From Saturnia japonica (Eukaryota > Arthropoda > Insecta > Lepidoptera > Saturniidae), in contig CM065318.1 of assembly GCA_033032175.1 (NCBI GenBank), positions 10,230,001 through 10,294,000 on the forward strand: a stretch of DNA of 64,000 nucleotides, given 5' to 3'. Below, in pieces: positions 20,941 to 33,474 of the stretch. A program made the translations under genes and the position numbers. The number at the start of each line of letters is the position of its first letter. The first letter of the stretch is position 1. The notes beneath the pieces were generated by a model. That model was not told where the DNA came from. It searched no databases and saw nothing but the letters and a program-made list of their open reading frames with translations.

Positions 20941-23035
20941 GAAATGGAAAACTTTATGTTATGTTTATGTTGTTAACTGTAAGTCATCCTTGTATCACAA
21001 AAAAAAAACTTGATACTCCAGCAGAACCAGTTCTCTCTTTAAAAGGTTAAGCAGCGTTGTTACAGGAGAACACATTGGTGGCAAACTTTTTTCGAACATG
21101 ACTTTAATAGATAGTGAAAATTTGAAAGAGATGTTTTGTCTTAATCTATATAAAGGTTAATCTAACCTACATAGGCAATTTTTCATAGTTATGGAAAATA
21201 TGTTTTTCAATTGTGATAGATTTTATTTGCACTAATTTTGTTTTCGAACTGACTATACTGCAAGCCTTATGGGTCCTGAAGTCATTAGAGGCTTTGACAT
21301 CTTCACCGGGCTTGGTATTTGCACTGCGTAGACATGCGTATAGATAGATGTAGGATTTTATTTTTATTTATTATATTCATTATCAAACAAACAGCCTGTA
21401 TATATATACAATTATAATTAGGTAAAACAGACACAGTTGTTTTTCCATTTCACACGACCGTTTCCTTGAAACTATGCACGTATCTTGAATATAATAATAT
21501 TGTATTTATCTTCAATACGGCTCGTGACGTCTGAACAAAAAATATTATAACAATGATATTAAATTTGATAATAATTAAGATTTTAGTTTTTCCTACTGAT
21601 CTACATTTATCTAGAACCAGCCAATACCCGCGACTTCGTCTGCAGTGTTTATTTAAAACCACGACAAGAAAACATCGCTGAACGCGTAGTGCTTGTAATA
21701 ACTGTAATTTGTTCTTTTTAATAAGGACCAAAATCTAAGGAAATTAAAAAAAAAATCTATCCACTAGTTTTTACGTGATGCATGTACAACGGCAAATCTC
21801 AATCATTTTATTTATATGGAATATCAATGTCACATAGAAGGTAATGTAACATTTTATTTTTGCACTGCAACTACCTGAATATAAGAGAGGTAGAGAAGGA
21901 CCTTCGGCTTCGTTGTGGTCTAGGATGACAAAACTCTTATTGGAGGAAGAACTGCCGGCCCGACAACACAGTACAGATTGACTTGCCACCAGAAAATTAG
22001 GAGAACCGACCCCACCTAAAGTGGGATGAATTAGGAAGAAGAAGACACTTATAATATACGTATTAAAATTATTTATTTTCTTCTACTTTGAAATGTTCCA
22101 ACTGAAATCAGTTGTTATGCTTACCTCCCATATTTATTTGGATGGTATTTTGACAACATATCAATATCAGAAAATGTTTACGGTATTGGTTAAGTCGTTT
22201 TTCTCAATCCTTCTATATTTTAATCAGTCTATATAAAAAACGAAGTTTATTGTAAATGTAATCTAAATTCAGCATATAAATATCGCGAAATGTGTTATTA
22301 ATATTATGAAACACGGAAAAATTATTTTTATCATTAGTTCTTTATTGTGTCAATGGTTATAATCCTGCAAATTATTATCGCTACAAAATAGATTAGTTTT
22401 TAATTATTGAATTTTTGAAGCGGAAACTTCTATAAATACCGTTTGATTTGAAATGAGAAGATAAGAAAAAGTGTAATTAAAGAGTGAGAAACACAGACAT
22501 CTGTAGTATTTAGCATACGAGATAATGAGATACATGACATGATTGATAATGAATACATTTACATTATACACGACTAATGCAAGTTTTCATTTTCATTATT
22601 ATGGTCGTCGTCGAATTGACCTAGTAGTGTGAGACGATCAGACTTTCTTTGTTTTTTTTTTCTTATTTTGGCATGGCGTAATTGTATTTGCCACTGTCTT
22701 GTTTTATAAGTATAAATAAAGGTACAGAAACCACGCCCGCCTTCCTTTTTGACGATCAGACTTGTACACACTGTTGTATGTACCTATAGTACGAGTGTTC
22801 GATAGTTAAAGTCCCGTTGATTTGGTATTTTTAAAAAGAGATTTTAAACAAGATAATTATGTTTAATTTCTGAATGTTTCAGATCTACCGCGTGTGGACT
22901 GCCCCTTTTTTTAAAATAGTATCATGACATATTGACGGCATTGTGCCTGATAGTAAACACAGTACAAACCAGATGAGCACTGAAAGATAGGAAATTCATT
23001 GACGGTCTTCGTTGTAATTCTAACAGTTGGATATC
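20941..23035. other. spacer with repeat pieces
   Basis: At 21604-21645 lies a Helitron-like 3' end on the minus strand (CTAGAACCAGCCAATACCCG, CGACTTCGTC). At 21890-22040 a GC-richer block ends GAACCGACCCCACCTAAAGT and a GAAGAAGAAG tail, probably the 3' end of an unidentified retroposon. Nothing recognised from 22050 to 23035. Confidence 0.35.
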
Positions 23036-23215
23036 AAACTAAAATAAACTTGAAACTATGCGCATGAAGATCATAATACAGTCGGGTATCCCTGTCATAT
23101 CGCTTGATTTCGGAACGTGACACGGCTGGACGGAGGATGTTACATTTTGTGTATTTTGGTCGTGATCTAGTCGGATACAATTGTCGTGTTCTACCACCTA
23201 AGACCGGGCATGCAG
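23036..23215 (+). repeat. dispersed repeat related to the 10.8 kb hairpin arms
   Basis: GTCGGGTATCCCTGTCATAT, TTTCGGAACGTGACACGGCT, GTCGTGATCTAGTCGGATAC and TTCTACCACC follow the same order as 11020-11150. The frames here (72 codons on each strand) have no known domain. Confidence 0.5.
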
Positions 23216-25020
23216 TTAAACTGATGTTTGATCCCCAGGCTCTTTTTAACAAACTCCAAAATGAAGTCTTATTAAAGGTCAGACCCTGTTGCTACTTTGG
23301 AGAAGTAAATAATACCTCATAATGCTCGAACCATGTGCCTTAAAAAAAACTTAGGTGTAGTTATCTGAGGCTACAGTGTATCTTTCCTTAAACTATTTAC
23401 AATAATTCAAGTCCGGGTGATAGCTCTTTTCTGGCACACCAAGTCATACTTATTTTACTTAGTTGCTATTATTAACAGATCATAACAAGACAGTATTAAT
23501 AAAGTAAATGTGTAAATGCACTCATTCTGTGTCGGGATCACGGGCCTACGTACGGTTGTATAAATTATAATTAAAATATACAAAATTTCGAATTATCTTT
23601 AAGTGATTTAGCTTGTACTGTAAAAAAATACGAAGTTAATTAAAGCTAGTATTCCCCCGTATATGACTTATTTATGGTAATAAAAAAAAAAGTTTTATTA
23701 TTTACTATCGAAATAGCTCTGCAGGATGAGTTGATAATACTATTTTTTGCTTTTATTTCTCAAACACTACTTTAATTTAACTTTTTCATAATAATTACAT
23801 TAATACGTGAAGAGAAACTTCGGACTCCTTTTTAAGTGTATTGCGTGCACGGAAGTCTGTGAGACTTGGCATGGTTAAAGTTTATTTGGAGAAGGAGTGC
23901 AGAAAGCTAAAATTTATCTATAATATCTGTTACAATTTTTTTGGTTCACCGACATAATGTTAAACTAAAATTAAAATTAAGTTAAAGGTTAACACGACGT
24001 GCTCAGAAAACATATTTAAATAATAAATTTAACTATAAACATATAAAATAATGAAAGTTAAATAAAAATAATTATTATAAATAAGAATAATAAGATAAAA
24101 TAATGTTAAAGGTATATTAATTAAAGAAATTAAAATTCATTGAAACTTAAAAAACAGAGAAACATATTAATATTGTTTTTCAGAGTTAAATGACTAAAAT
24201 ATTTATGAATATATTTAATATAATGATATTAAATAAAATATAGTAATACTGCGAATTCTAACACGACCAGTGCCATTTAACTTAAACCCCCCCCCAATAT
24301 TGACATTGTCACTCAATGAAAAATGACAAGTGATATAATATTCATTGTTTAGGTTCATACTGCAAATGTAAAACAGACAATAGTCTATGATTAAAAAGCT
24401 GTCGCTGGTCGAATTTCGTACATTGGGCGACCGCTAGTAATGATAAAAAATTACCCAAATTTATTACACAAATTTTAAATTTATGTGTTTTCTAAACGTT
24501 TACTTTAAAGGAAATCTTTTTGAAAATATGTACGATGAAAAAATCTCTGGTTTTTTTGTAGAAGGTCCGATAATTGCCAAGATTTATAGAAAATTATGGG
24601 AAAGATATGCACAATCCCCCATAAAATTGTGAATATGAAATTTTTAGTGTTTTCAATTATTCGAGTTTTACATGACCCGATTAATTTCTGTATGTGATTT
24701 CTATGTACTGAGCGGTATTTTCCTGAAATAAGAGATATAGAAAACCTGATATAAGTTATCCGATTAAATATCTAACATAGTGAGGATAAATGGTAACTGA
24801 TATTAACACAGATTTAACCCAACAAGCGTTTATCGACCTTCACTTGTGCACTTGGCTTAGCGTAAGGTTTAATTGTTTGCTAACATGTATACTTATAATG
24901 GAAGAATAAAGAGCCGAAATCTGTACATTGAAGATATTTGAGAAACAATAGTACGGGGGATGAGGGGAGGGGGTGTAGAATCATGGACAGCACAAATTTC
25001 GATAATTTTTGAAATTTTTT
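23216..25020. other. AT-rich spacer
   Basis: It holds a nine-C run near 24287-24295 and little else. No gene, LINE or TIR element is recognisable. Confidence 0.35.
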
Positions 25021-25788
25021 CCGTCTGTCTGTCTGACTATCGGTATGTTTGAACGCCAATCACGCAAAAAATACTCGACCTAATTTAATGAAATTTGGTA
25101 TGATTGTAGATTTTAGTTTGAAAGTACATTTAGGATGCATTTTTACACGTATGGAAATTTGTATAGTCTGTAAATTGTGTTTAGATTATATACATTTAAA
25201 AAATAATGTTTGTATATGTCATTTTGTAATATACTTAAATATTTAGTGAAGCAAGGTGAAAAGGTACCAAATTGATCCAAAATATTTTATCTTTACATAA
25301 CGTTGAAAAGAAGCAAACTTATGTATTTTTATTTTCCAGCAGTATTCATAGATAGCCTTGTACGGTTTAAATTATCATGAAATTGATTTGATATTTATTG
25401 TCACAGTTATGTATATTTTATGTCAGCACTTATATTAATAATTTAAGGCTGGGATTTTATTATTTATCTGAAATGTTTAAAATAATTAAAAATATCTATT
25501 CAATCTAAATTTTCTAGAATAGATGTCGTTGTTTGGTGTAATTGCGATATCAAGATTTTTATTTAAAAAATATTATTCACTGGATATTGGAAAAATAAAG
25601 TACTTAATTTAAATTAGTTTTTCGTAAACGACTGTTAATATTTAAAATGATTTTAGTTGGGTATTCCCAAAGCTTATACCGGTTAAATACCGTAAGGTGA
25701 GATTGAGGTGAGGGGACGTTTTTATTTAGTTGCTGTTTTTCATACACGAAATATACCACGCGGACAAAGTTGCGGGCACAGCCAGTAT
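25021..25788 (+). repeat. Helitron-like non-autonomous element
   Basis: The 5' part has CCGTCTGTCTGTCTGACTAT, CGCCAATCACGCAAAAAATA and AATGAAATTTGGTATGATTG. The 3' end has ACCACGCGGACAAAGTTGCG, GGCACAGCCAG. These are the usual beginning and end of this repeat class. The 5' boundary is uncertain, and the AT-rich middle may be foreign. Confidence 0.45.
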
Positions 25789-27144
25789 TAAATAAAGCAG
25801 CAGCTCAATAGACAACGCCGTGGTAATATATCTTATGTCTAATAATTATGCAATGCCTTGTGTGCTCGTAGGAACGAGCATATTTCATTATTGAAAGGGG
25901 ATCATAATCTTGACTTTAAACAAGAATATTTAGTACACGATGTAGGCAGACGCAAACAAAAGGAACGATATCCATAAAATATCCAAAACTATAAAAGTAA
26001 ACTAGTTTAGCCAACAATTTTTTTTATCGTATCCGGTCAAAGTGACTGCTCTGTACCGGATAATAAGCACAGGCCATCGAATAACATCGCGATCACCGAA
26101 GTTGTTCACGTACTTTAAAATCTTTGTGTTAAACTAATAAAAAAACAAAACACATTCCGTACAGTCAATCTATTTCAGCCAATTTATTACGTTAATCTAG
26201 TTTATTGTACAGATTACATAGGTGCATTAATTATGTATTGTGGCAAACCGAGATATGAACTGCGATCGAAATACAAGTTACATTGTAAAATTTGAAAAGG
26301 TGCAGTAACTGCAGAAGCTCGTTGCGGTTCTACTGTTTGGTATCCAGAGCCCAATTTTGTCTTTTACATTCAATTGAGGTACTAGCTAAAATGATTGTAT
26401 GTGTATTAAAAGTATTTTCACACTTATTATAACATTTTTTATTAGTCGTTTCATACAAGGATATTTTGGCCTATTGATACTAACCACCCAAATTCTAAAG
26501 TTCCCAATTGGAATTCTCAATACAGAATGTAGATGTTCAACTAACTATTACAAACAAAGTATTGATTGGGATTCTTTACTTTCTTTATTGATTGATTGAT
26601 TTTCTTTATTGGATATTTTATGATTTATTTATATAAGTATGTACGAATATACTTTTAAATTTGAAATGTGGAATACAACTTGAAAATTAAAAAAAAATAT
26701 ATTACGCAATTACACGTGACCTCTTAGGTAATAATATATTAAGAGATGTAATGACATATTGAGAAGTTATTAATACATTAAACCTTAGTCGTTTATTACA
26801 GGATTTAATTATTGCTCAGAAACATAAATGAACCATAAAATTAAGTACTGATTTTAATAATAATTCTTTACTTAAACAACGATTATAGTGCATTATAGTA
26901 CAATGCTTTAGAACATTATTTTGATGTATCTCATAAGGTTTAAGCCAGCGTAAGCCATGTAAGTGCCCGAAAGTCATTTTTGATGACTTGATTTCAATTA
27001 AATCAATTCTCTCTACAATATACAAACTTAATTATAATGTATTGTATTTATAAATATTCCGTAAAAAAATGTCTTAATGTAGATTCAATTATAGGTGGAA
27101 AAGTTTTATTAGGTCTCTGTATTTGTCTCTATAATAAATAAGTC
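25789..27144. other. spacer without a recognised gene
   Basis: A short stem (TATCCGGT / ACCGGATA, 17-nt loop) lies near 26028-26062. Otherwise nothing recognised. Confidence 0.35.
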
Positions 27145-28690
27145 ATGCTTATTTGCCAGGTAGTCCTAAGTGCGACTGCTATGCTTGAGCATGCATATAT
27201 GAGGCCTGTTTATGCGCAAGATGCAATGCCATGTGTTCGTTATTACGGTCGGCCAGATCTATTCATTACCTTTACATGTAATCCGAAATGGATGGAGTTT
27301 GTTCAAATGTTGGACAAACATCAAGAGATCGGCATTATGATGATGCAGAATAATTAATGCTTCTATTTGCAGTTGTTGCTAATGAATGTTCGTGGTCCAG
27401 CATCATTTGCATAAATACGAATTCTTGTGCGCAGAACATTGGTGGAACTGGGAAGACATTCCTCATGTCATTGATTTTGGCCATTGTTCGTGCGAAATCC
27501 GACATTGCGGTAGCAGTAACTTTTTCTTGAATAGCGGTAACATTACTGGTAGGATGCCGTACGACTCATTAAGCGTTAAAATTTAAACATTAAAATTACT
27601 AAACAACTAACATGTAACATTGCGAAACACTCCGGCAAATGGGCAAAATTTTGGTAGCACGTTTGTGCACCATTGTGCATTCGTTCCAGATGATGATTTT
27701 GAAAGCACTTGACCGAACATTGAAACATCTGCGCAAGATGTTTTGGAGGCGAAATGATTTTACTTTTTGCATATTTCAGCCAAACACTGCCAGTCATTCC
27801 AATATCAACTGCTGCCGATGAAATAAACGCTTGCCTCAAATCAACAGATCTGTGGCATTGTGTGAAGAAACTTCGATTGGTAGCAGACGGTAGAGTTTCA
27901 TTGCTGAACGGTCCATCTGCTGAAGATTTCTCCAAGTAATTGCTAACTATCGGTAATGACCGTGTTCCTAGCGACAAATTTAGTGGATTAGTTTCATTTC
28001 CTCAGAATTTTTGCAATTTCATGTCATCAAAAGACAAACTTATCAACAAAGTGTTTCTGAACATCATTGCCTACCCACAAAAATAACAAGTGGTTGAGTG
28101 AGGTGGCAATTTTGGCGGCTAAGAATAAAAGTGTACATGTTTTAAACTTCGTAATTCAGAATCAAATCGTTGGTACTCAGCATTCATTCAAATCTATTGA
28201 CTGTATAACAAACGAAAACGAAGCCATCAACTATCAAACTGAATTTTGAAACTCCTTGGATGTGCCTGGTTTACCACCTCATTACAACTGAAGGTTGGCT
28301 CGGTAGACATCATGCTTCGATAAACTAAACCAATAAAAAAGAAAATTAATGCTTAATGCGATTCAAGCGATGATACTCAAAGGAAAATTGATAAGTGTAG
28401 AAGTTCTCTTTCCGAGGAAAGTGCCTTTTAGTTAAACGAATTCAATTTCCGATACGTCTTCCATTCGCCATGACGATTAACAATTCACAAGCACAATCGT
28501 TGTGCATGTGGACTAAATCTAAAAATGCATGTTTTTCTCATGTCATATGTTCACGAATCAGCAAATCATCAGATGTATTTGTTCTTTCTCTTGCTAATAA
28601 AACGAAAATTGTCGTATATCATAAGCTCACAAGGTGCTTAACTGAAGAGAATCAACCCGAGTGGAACCCATACAGCTAAATAAATAGCTT
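27145..28690 (+). pseudogene. Helitron Rep-helicase relic
   Basis: Scattered open pieces follow the order of a Helitron RepHel protein, the rolling-circle replicase fused to a PIF1-like helicase. At 27190-27340: MLEHAYMRPVYAQDAMPC and YGRPDLFITFTCNPKW, from the Rep N-terminal region. At about 27680-27900, in changing frames: KALDRTLKHLR, then QTLPVIPISTAADEINACLK (helicase motif II region). At 28067-28260: SEVAILAAKNKSVHVLNFVI and CITNENEAINYQTEF. At 28460-28650: MTINNSQAQSL and CFSHVICSRISKSSDVFV (helicase motifs V-VI). The RepHel catalytic HUH and tyrosine motifs and much of the middle are deleted. There are many stops. No 3' hairpin plus CTRR end could be placed. Confidence 0.85.
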
Positions 28691-28916
28691 CAAAAAAGCA
28701 AATGTCTTTCTGAAACGCCACTGAAACACTTGGGTTTGTACTTTTATTGAATTTTTATTTTCTTTATATAATATATAATCCTATATAATGAACTATTGAA
28801 TTAATAGATTTTTAGTATTCATTTTATTACGTTAGTAAAAACTTAAATTAAGTTTTGCTAAAAGTTAACGTGACATTCATTGAGTATTAGGCGGTACGAA
28901 GTTATATATATATATA
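28691..28916. other. AT-rich flank with TA repeat
   Basis: It ends in an (AT)n run that was the insertion target of the Tc1 element. Confidence 0.4.
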
Positions 28917-29669
28917 TAGTGGTGGTTATATAATTAGAAACACTTCTTATGAATAAAGAAAGTATAACTTCAATGTACAAATGTTCGTAAAAAATATACA
29001 CATTCAATAATTAATAATCAAGCAATAATATAGCCACTCAAATAAAAAAAATCATTAAATGCATAAATATACAACACACCTTACTTTTAATTACAAAATG
29101 AGTCTTACATATGTAGGAGTTTATTTTCTGTTACTGGCCGCTTGGATGCCTAATTAGAAATATTTTAATTGTCCGGATTTAAACCCGATAGAAAATCTCT
29201 GGTATATTTTTAAAAAGAAAGTCTAAAAAAAAACTTAACAGCAGTCAAAATGAACTATATGAAGCATTTGTTCAAGCATGGAATTCAATTCCCCTAGAAA
29301 AATGTATGAAATTAATTGAATCAATGCTACGTCGTTGCAGAATTGTCACTGAAAATAAGTGAAACGCCACTAAATATTAATTATAACTATTGGTAGGCTG
29401 TGAATAGTAACTATTTCGTTAATAATAATACTAATTACTAATACTTAAAAAAATGTTGTTTTTTGTACTTTTTTGTTGTTGTTTCTAATTATTTGACCAT
29501 TATTGTTCATACCTTAAAACTGATTGAAATGTTTGTCCGTAATGTAACGTTGAAACTGCACGTGTGTAATGGGATTTATATTATTTTTCTAATAAATGAT
29601 AAATCGTTGAAGTATCTTACATAATGTCAAGGACCGTTGGTAGTATTTCTGATTATACAACCACCACTG
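28917..29669 (+). mobile_element. Tc1-type element with internal deletion
   Basis: The left end TAGTGGTGGTTATATAATTA and the right end (minus strand CAGTGGTGGTTGTATAATCA) match as inverted repeats, with TA on both sides (28915-28916 and 29670-29671). CAGTG is a typical Tc1 start. Inner copies of the AATTAGAAAC part at 28937 and 29480-29495 suggest an IR/DR arrangement. At 753 bp it keeps only the transposase C-terminus. Confidence 0.85.
29168..29361 (+). pseudogene. Tc1 transposase, C-terminal remnant
   Basis: It begins NCPDLNPIENLWYIFKKKV, which holds the final catalytic glutamate of the DD34E triad (PIENLW). After a stop and shift it continues ELYEAFVQAWNSIPLEKCM and SMLRRCRIVTENK, the normal end of such proteins. 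Everything before the last catalytic residue is missing, so this copy cannot encode an enzyme but may be mobilised in trans. Confidence 0.85.
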
Positions 29670-31345
29670 TATATATAAATGCCTTTGTTGAAGTTAAAGC
29701 AGCAAATAAGCTACCAATGGGAAATTTTGATAATTATTTTTTCTAACCCAATAGAATTGTAGATGTTTTACAATTCAACTTTTGTGGAGCTGTAAAGGAT
29801 AAAAAAAAATTCGTTGTAATCCTTTCAGATTCAAAATTGGGGATACGAAAATATGTTCATATGTGCTTGGTTACAAATAAAGAAATATGTTAGAAAATTT
29901 TCAAAATTTGACCAATAAACGATTAAAAATGGGATGAATTATTTTTATGAATTTTAAAGCAAAGGCGAACCCACTGATAGATGTTAGTTAAAACATTTAA
30001 ATTGTGAACATATTGTTTTTATGAGAACAATAATTACCACACGAGATTTTATATCGAATAATATAATAACATTTTTTGTGATATTGAATGTTTTTCTGAG
30101 TAATCTTCCATGCTCTAGAGGTCATATTGCTTTATTAATGACGTCAAGGTGGCATGTTTATTAAGATTTAGAATCAACTAAATATTTGTTCTGTCTGGCA
30201 TGTTCATTCGATCACTGATCAAAACGCAACAGGCGCTCATATTGGATTTTAACTTAGGAATAAAAGAGCCTGGAAAGTAAACAATTAACATTCAGCATAA
30301 ATGAGATTTCCATAGAGAAATAACTGTCTATTCTTTTGGACATGGACTTGGATCAAATCGGAATAAATTTGTTATAAAAATGGATAAATTAAAGAACAGG
30401 TTTTCTGAATAACTATTATGGTATCTTTAGAAACGTTACAAGGTCATAATCCAAATTTACATTTACATCCACTTTAAACTTTGTTTATATTTATATTTTT
30501 AATTTACTGATGTTTTCGTTCATAAACTTATTATTACAATGAAAACCATGAAGCGATTTTAGGATTTGTATATAATATACCATGAAATTTTTGTTAGATT
30601 AATTGCTTAGTTATAAACGTTAATCAATATAATGTTTTCTCTTAGTGTTTCTTATGGTAGTACGGCAAACTGCCATGCACATTGCTTGAAGGTAAGTTAC
30701 AGTATTATCTAAACACACCAGCGTAGTCGTTGTTCCCATGCTGGTTGCAATCCAGTCGGGTATAGATCCTTACTAACCTCCTTAATTACTGGATATACAC
30801 GATTGATCTCGGAAAATGACACGTCTCAGCGTGTCATTATGACGGGTGTTAAGCTGCTAATCAACTGATACGAAGCGAGGAAGTGGAGTGAGGTTAGCTA
30901 GCTAGCTCGCCAACGCACAGTGGTCCAATATTTGAAATATAGGGAACATATGTTTCGAAAGTTATAATTTTTATCTATTTTTATTAATTGGATTACGAAT
31001 CTTGAACATAACAACTTTTATTAAATTTCTAAATATAATATTGAAGAAAACATGTTTTTCCGTAACATTAAATAATTTTTTTTTTGCACCTTTTAGTTGA
31101 TCTACTAGCTATTGCTGATTAAGCCACTGTGAATCTCAAATAACATTAAATAAGTGCGTTAGGTTGTGGAGGTAAATAATTGGACATGTGTCCATTGATG
31201 TGTCCATGAATATTTAGGATTCAGAGTATCTTCTTTTATGCTAATATATACATTATAAATCTGAGCCTTCTCAATCGAAATCATTTTGAGAGAAAAAACA
31301 ACAAGTGTACTTTGTCCATCTAAAGAAAAAAATACATGTTTGTTA
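29670..31345. other. spacer with one repeat fragment
   Basis: At about 30745-30860 lies a third member of the repeat family of the 10.8 kb hairpin (CCAGTCGGGTATAGATCC, GATCTCGGAAAATGACACG). A GCTAGCTAGCTAGC-like run is at 30896. The rest is AT-rich. Confidence 0.35.
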
Positions 31346-31913
31346 TCTATACTAATATAATAAAGCGAAAAAGTTTTTGTGTTTGTTTGTCTAAACACGC
31401 TAATCTCTAGAACTCTAGTCAAATCCTTTTTATATGATAGCCAGACTCACGAAAATTATAAGTATAAGCTATATAACACTAAGTTACAACTCTCAGCTAG
31501 CCTTAAATATTGATTTTTGTTACGTAAGTCGGAAGTCGGAACCCTCGCAGTTCGCGATGTTATTCGCATATGTCTATCTTTTATACATAAGCCACAATAA
31601 CGTATTGTACCTACTGTTTTTTTTGTTGAGAATTAAAAATTGATATATTAGAATTATTATACTTACGAACAAAATTTATTTGATTACAAAGAAAATTTTA
31701 TGAAGTTAAACTTTGTCTTTTACAGTATGTTATTTGGACGCATAGTTTGAGAGATAATGAAAAATTAAAATAATACAACACTCGGCTCGGTTTGATGCCA
31801 CTATGTGTCATGTGACCATCTGGCCGTCCGATAAAAATACTGAAGTATTATAAATCATCAATCACTGATTTCTTTTTAAATTATGTGCGGGTGAAACCGC
31901 GGTGTACAGCTAG
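31346..31913 (+). repeat. Helitron-like non-autonomous element, complete
   Basis: It starts TCTATACTAATATAATAAAG and ends GGGTGAAACCGCGGTGTACA, GCTAG before T. It is homologous along its length to 44556-45250 (shared GATAGCCAGACTCACGA, CTCAGCTAGCCTTAAATATT, ACACTCGGCTCGG). Non-coding, 568 bp. Confidence 0.6.
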
Positions 31914-32766
31914 TAACTTGATACTCAGAACACCATAATCTACAATAAAATATAAACTACAAGCTGTTCAACTAATAACTTTTCGAGTAATATAATAATA
32001 CTTGAATGTTTCCATACAAGAATAAATTTAATTATTTTTTCTTGAATATTATTGACTTTATATCGAAATTATCTAAAATTAAAAATGATTTGAATTATGA
32101 CCAATAATCCTTTAAAATAAAAATTAGATTGTAATTTTTACTTTCGTTGCCTATGTCCCTATTTTACGAATCTTGAACCGCTGTGCGCCTCTCTCTTTGA
32201 ATGACTCGCATCACTCTCCGTAACACAGCTCCAAATCAGTGGACAGCAAAACCCGTGTGAACACCATAGTTCGCAATACAGTCAGATGCAATAAAATATA
32301 TAGAATATATCTCCACTTAATGTTATATTCCACTTTGCTACAGTTATAGAACATGTGTAATAAAATTATATAATGTATTTATTATAATTTGATATAACAT
32401 AATCCAGTTTCAAATATCGGTTACCAACCATCGAAAGTATCAACATCCTGTAACAACCCCCCCCCCCCCCCCCTTATCTCGGTATAACCTACACGGTAAC
32501 TGTAGAGTGCTTGAATATAAACTTATTCATGATATTGAATTGTTACCTGATCGTGTATGGCCTTACGTTGTGAATTAAACAAAGTTGTAGTAAACAAGCT
32601 CTTTAATCTGGTACACAGGACACATAACTTTAGATGAAATTCGTAAATTAGAACTTACTCTAACACATAACAATAAATAAATTACAACATTATATGAAAT
32701 AAAGTTAATATTAATACTATAATAAACTTAGTTATGTCGACCTTAGAGGCAGTATGATTAATTGTC
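31914..32766. other. spacer with a poly(C) tract
   Basis: A run of 17 C residues at 32457-32473 is the only notable feature in this AT-rich stretch. Confidence 0.4.
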
Positions 32767-32952
32767 GTGAAAGTTGTTCAAAGGGCTTTTTTACCTTTTA
32801 AGTTAATTTTCCCACCTCCTGAAGCACGCAAAAGTAGCACTAATTTTTTTATAGTGAAACCCAACAATCAACCACCGCTAGAATTGCTAGGAAAGTTTAA
32901 GGGTGAGAAGGCAGGATATAAGGATACTGGAACCAGTTCCCTATTTAAGTAA
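32767..32952 (+). other. unassigned protein-like open segment A
   Basis: A 61-codon open segment (KLIFPPPEARKSS, PLELLGKFKGEKAGYKDTGT) has balanced amino acid use, unlike the lysine/asparagine/isoleucine-rich chance frames of the neighbourhood. I do not recognise a family. A possible donor GTAAAA follows at its end (about 32949). It could be an exon of a broken or unannotated gene. Confidence 0.3.
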
Positions 32953-33009
32953 AATAAATGAATCTAATGATTCAATGATTAGTGACTAGTGTAATAGCAG
33001 ACACAGTAA

Positions 33010-33267
33010 AGGCCAACTATAATCCTTCAAGATGATAAAGAAAGCTCGAAGGTGACAAGTCAACCAGGTAGAAAATATGTAACTCACTTCAGTCCAGACC
33101 TCCTCGTACAGGAAAATAAAGCTAGATTCTACCGACTGTGGGATATATATAGAGAGGGACATAGTCGCAACTCCTATCCTTTAGTCACAAATTTCCCTAT
33201 CACTGTACGGATCAAAAGACATGGATATATAGAAGATGAGCCACGCCTTAACAAGTATTGTGATTAG
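33010..33267 (+). other. unassigned protein-like open segment B
   Basis: About 85 open codons read TIILQDDKESSKVTSQ, then VTHFSPDLLVQENKARFYRL and YPLVTNFPITVRIKRHGYIE. The composition looks like a real protein fragment. No start or splice site is convincing and no family is recognised. It lies 60 bp after segment A and 210 bp before the RTE insertion, so the two may be pieces of one locus. Confidence 0.35.
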
Positions 33268-33474
33268 AAGGGTATAGAAGCCAGTACATAGTATGACTAA
33301 AACCCATCAGATTAAATATAATATTGCCTTATTAAATGGTAGGCTGAACCAATAGTTGAATAATAATATCACACTAGTTCCAAAAGGAATGTGGATAGGT
33401 ATTTGGAATTTATATGTGTTGAACTAAATCAACACTGAGTATTTGTACTATAATGTAGTAGTATATAATATTAT

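Noticed and set aside
24287..24295. Nine-C run as a notable tract
   Set aside because: Too short to distinguish from chance; the 17-C run at 32457 is the better case.
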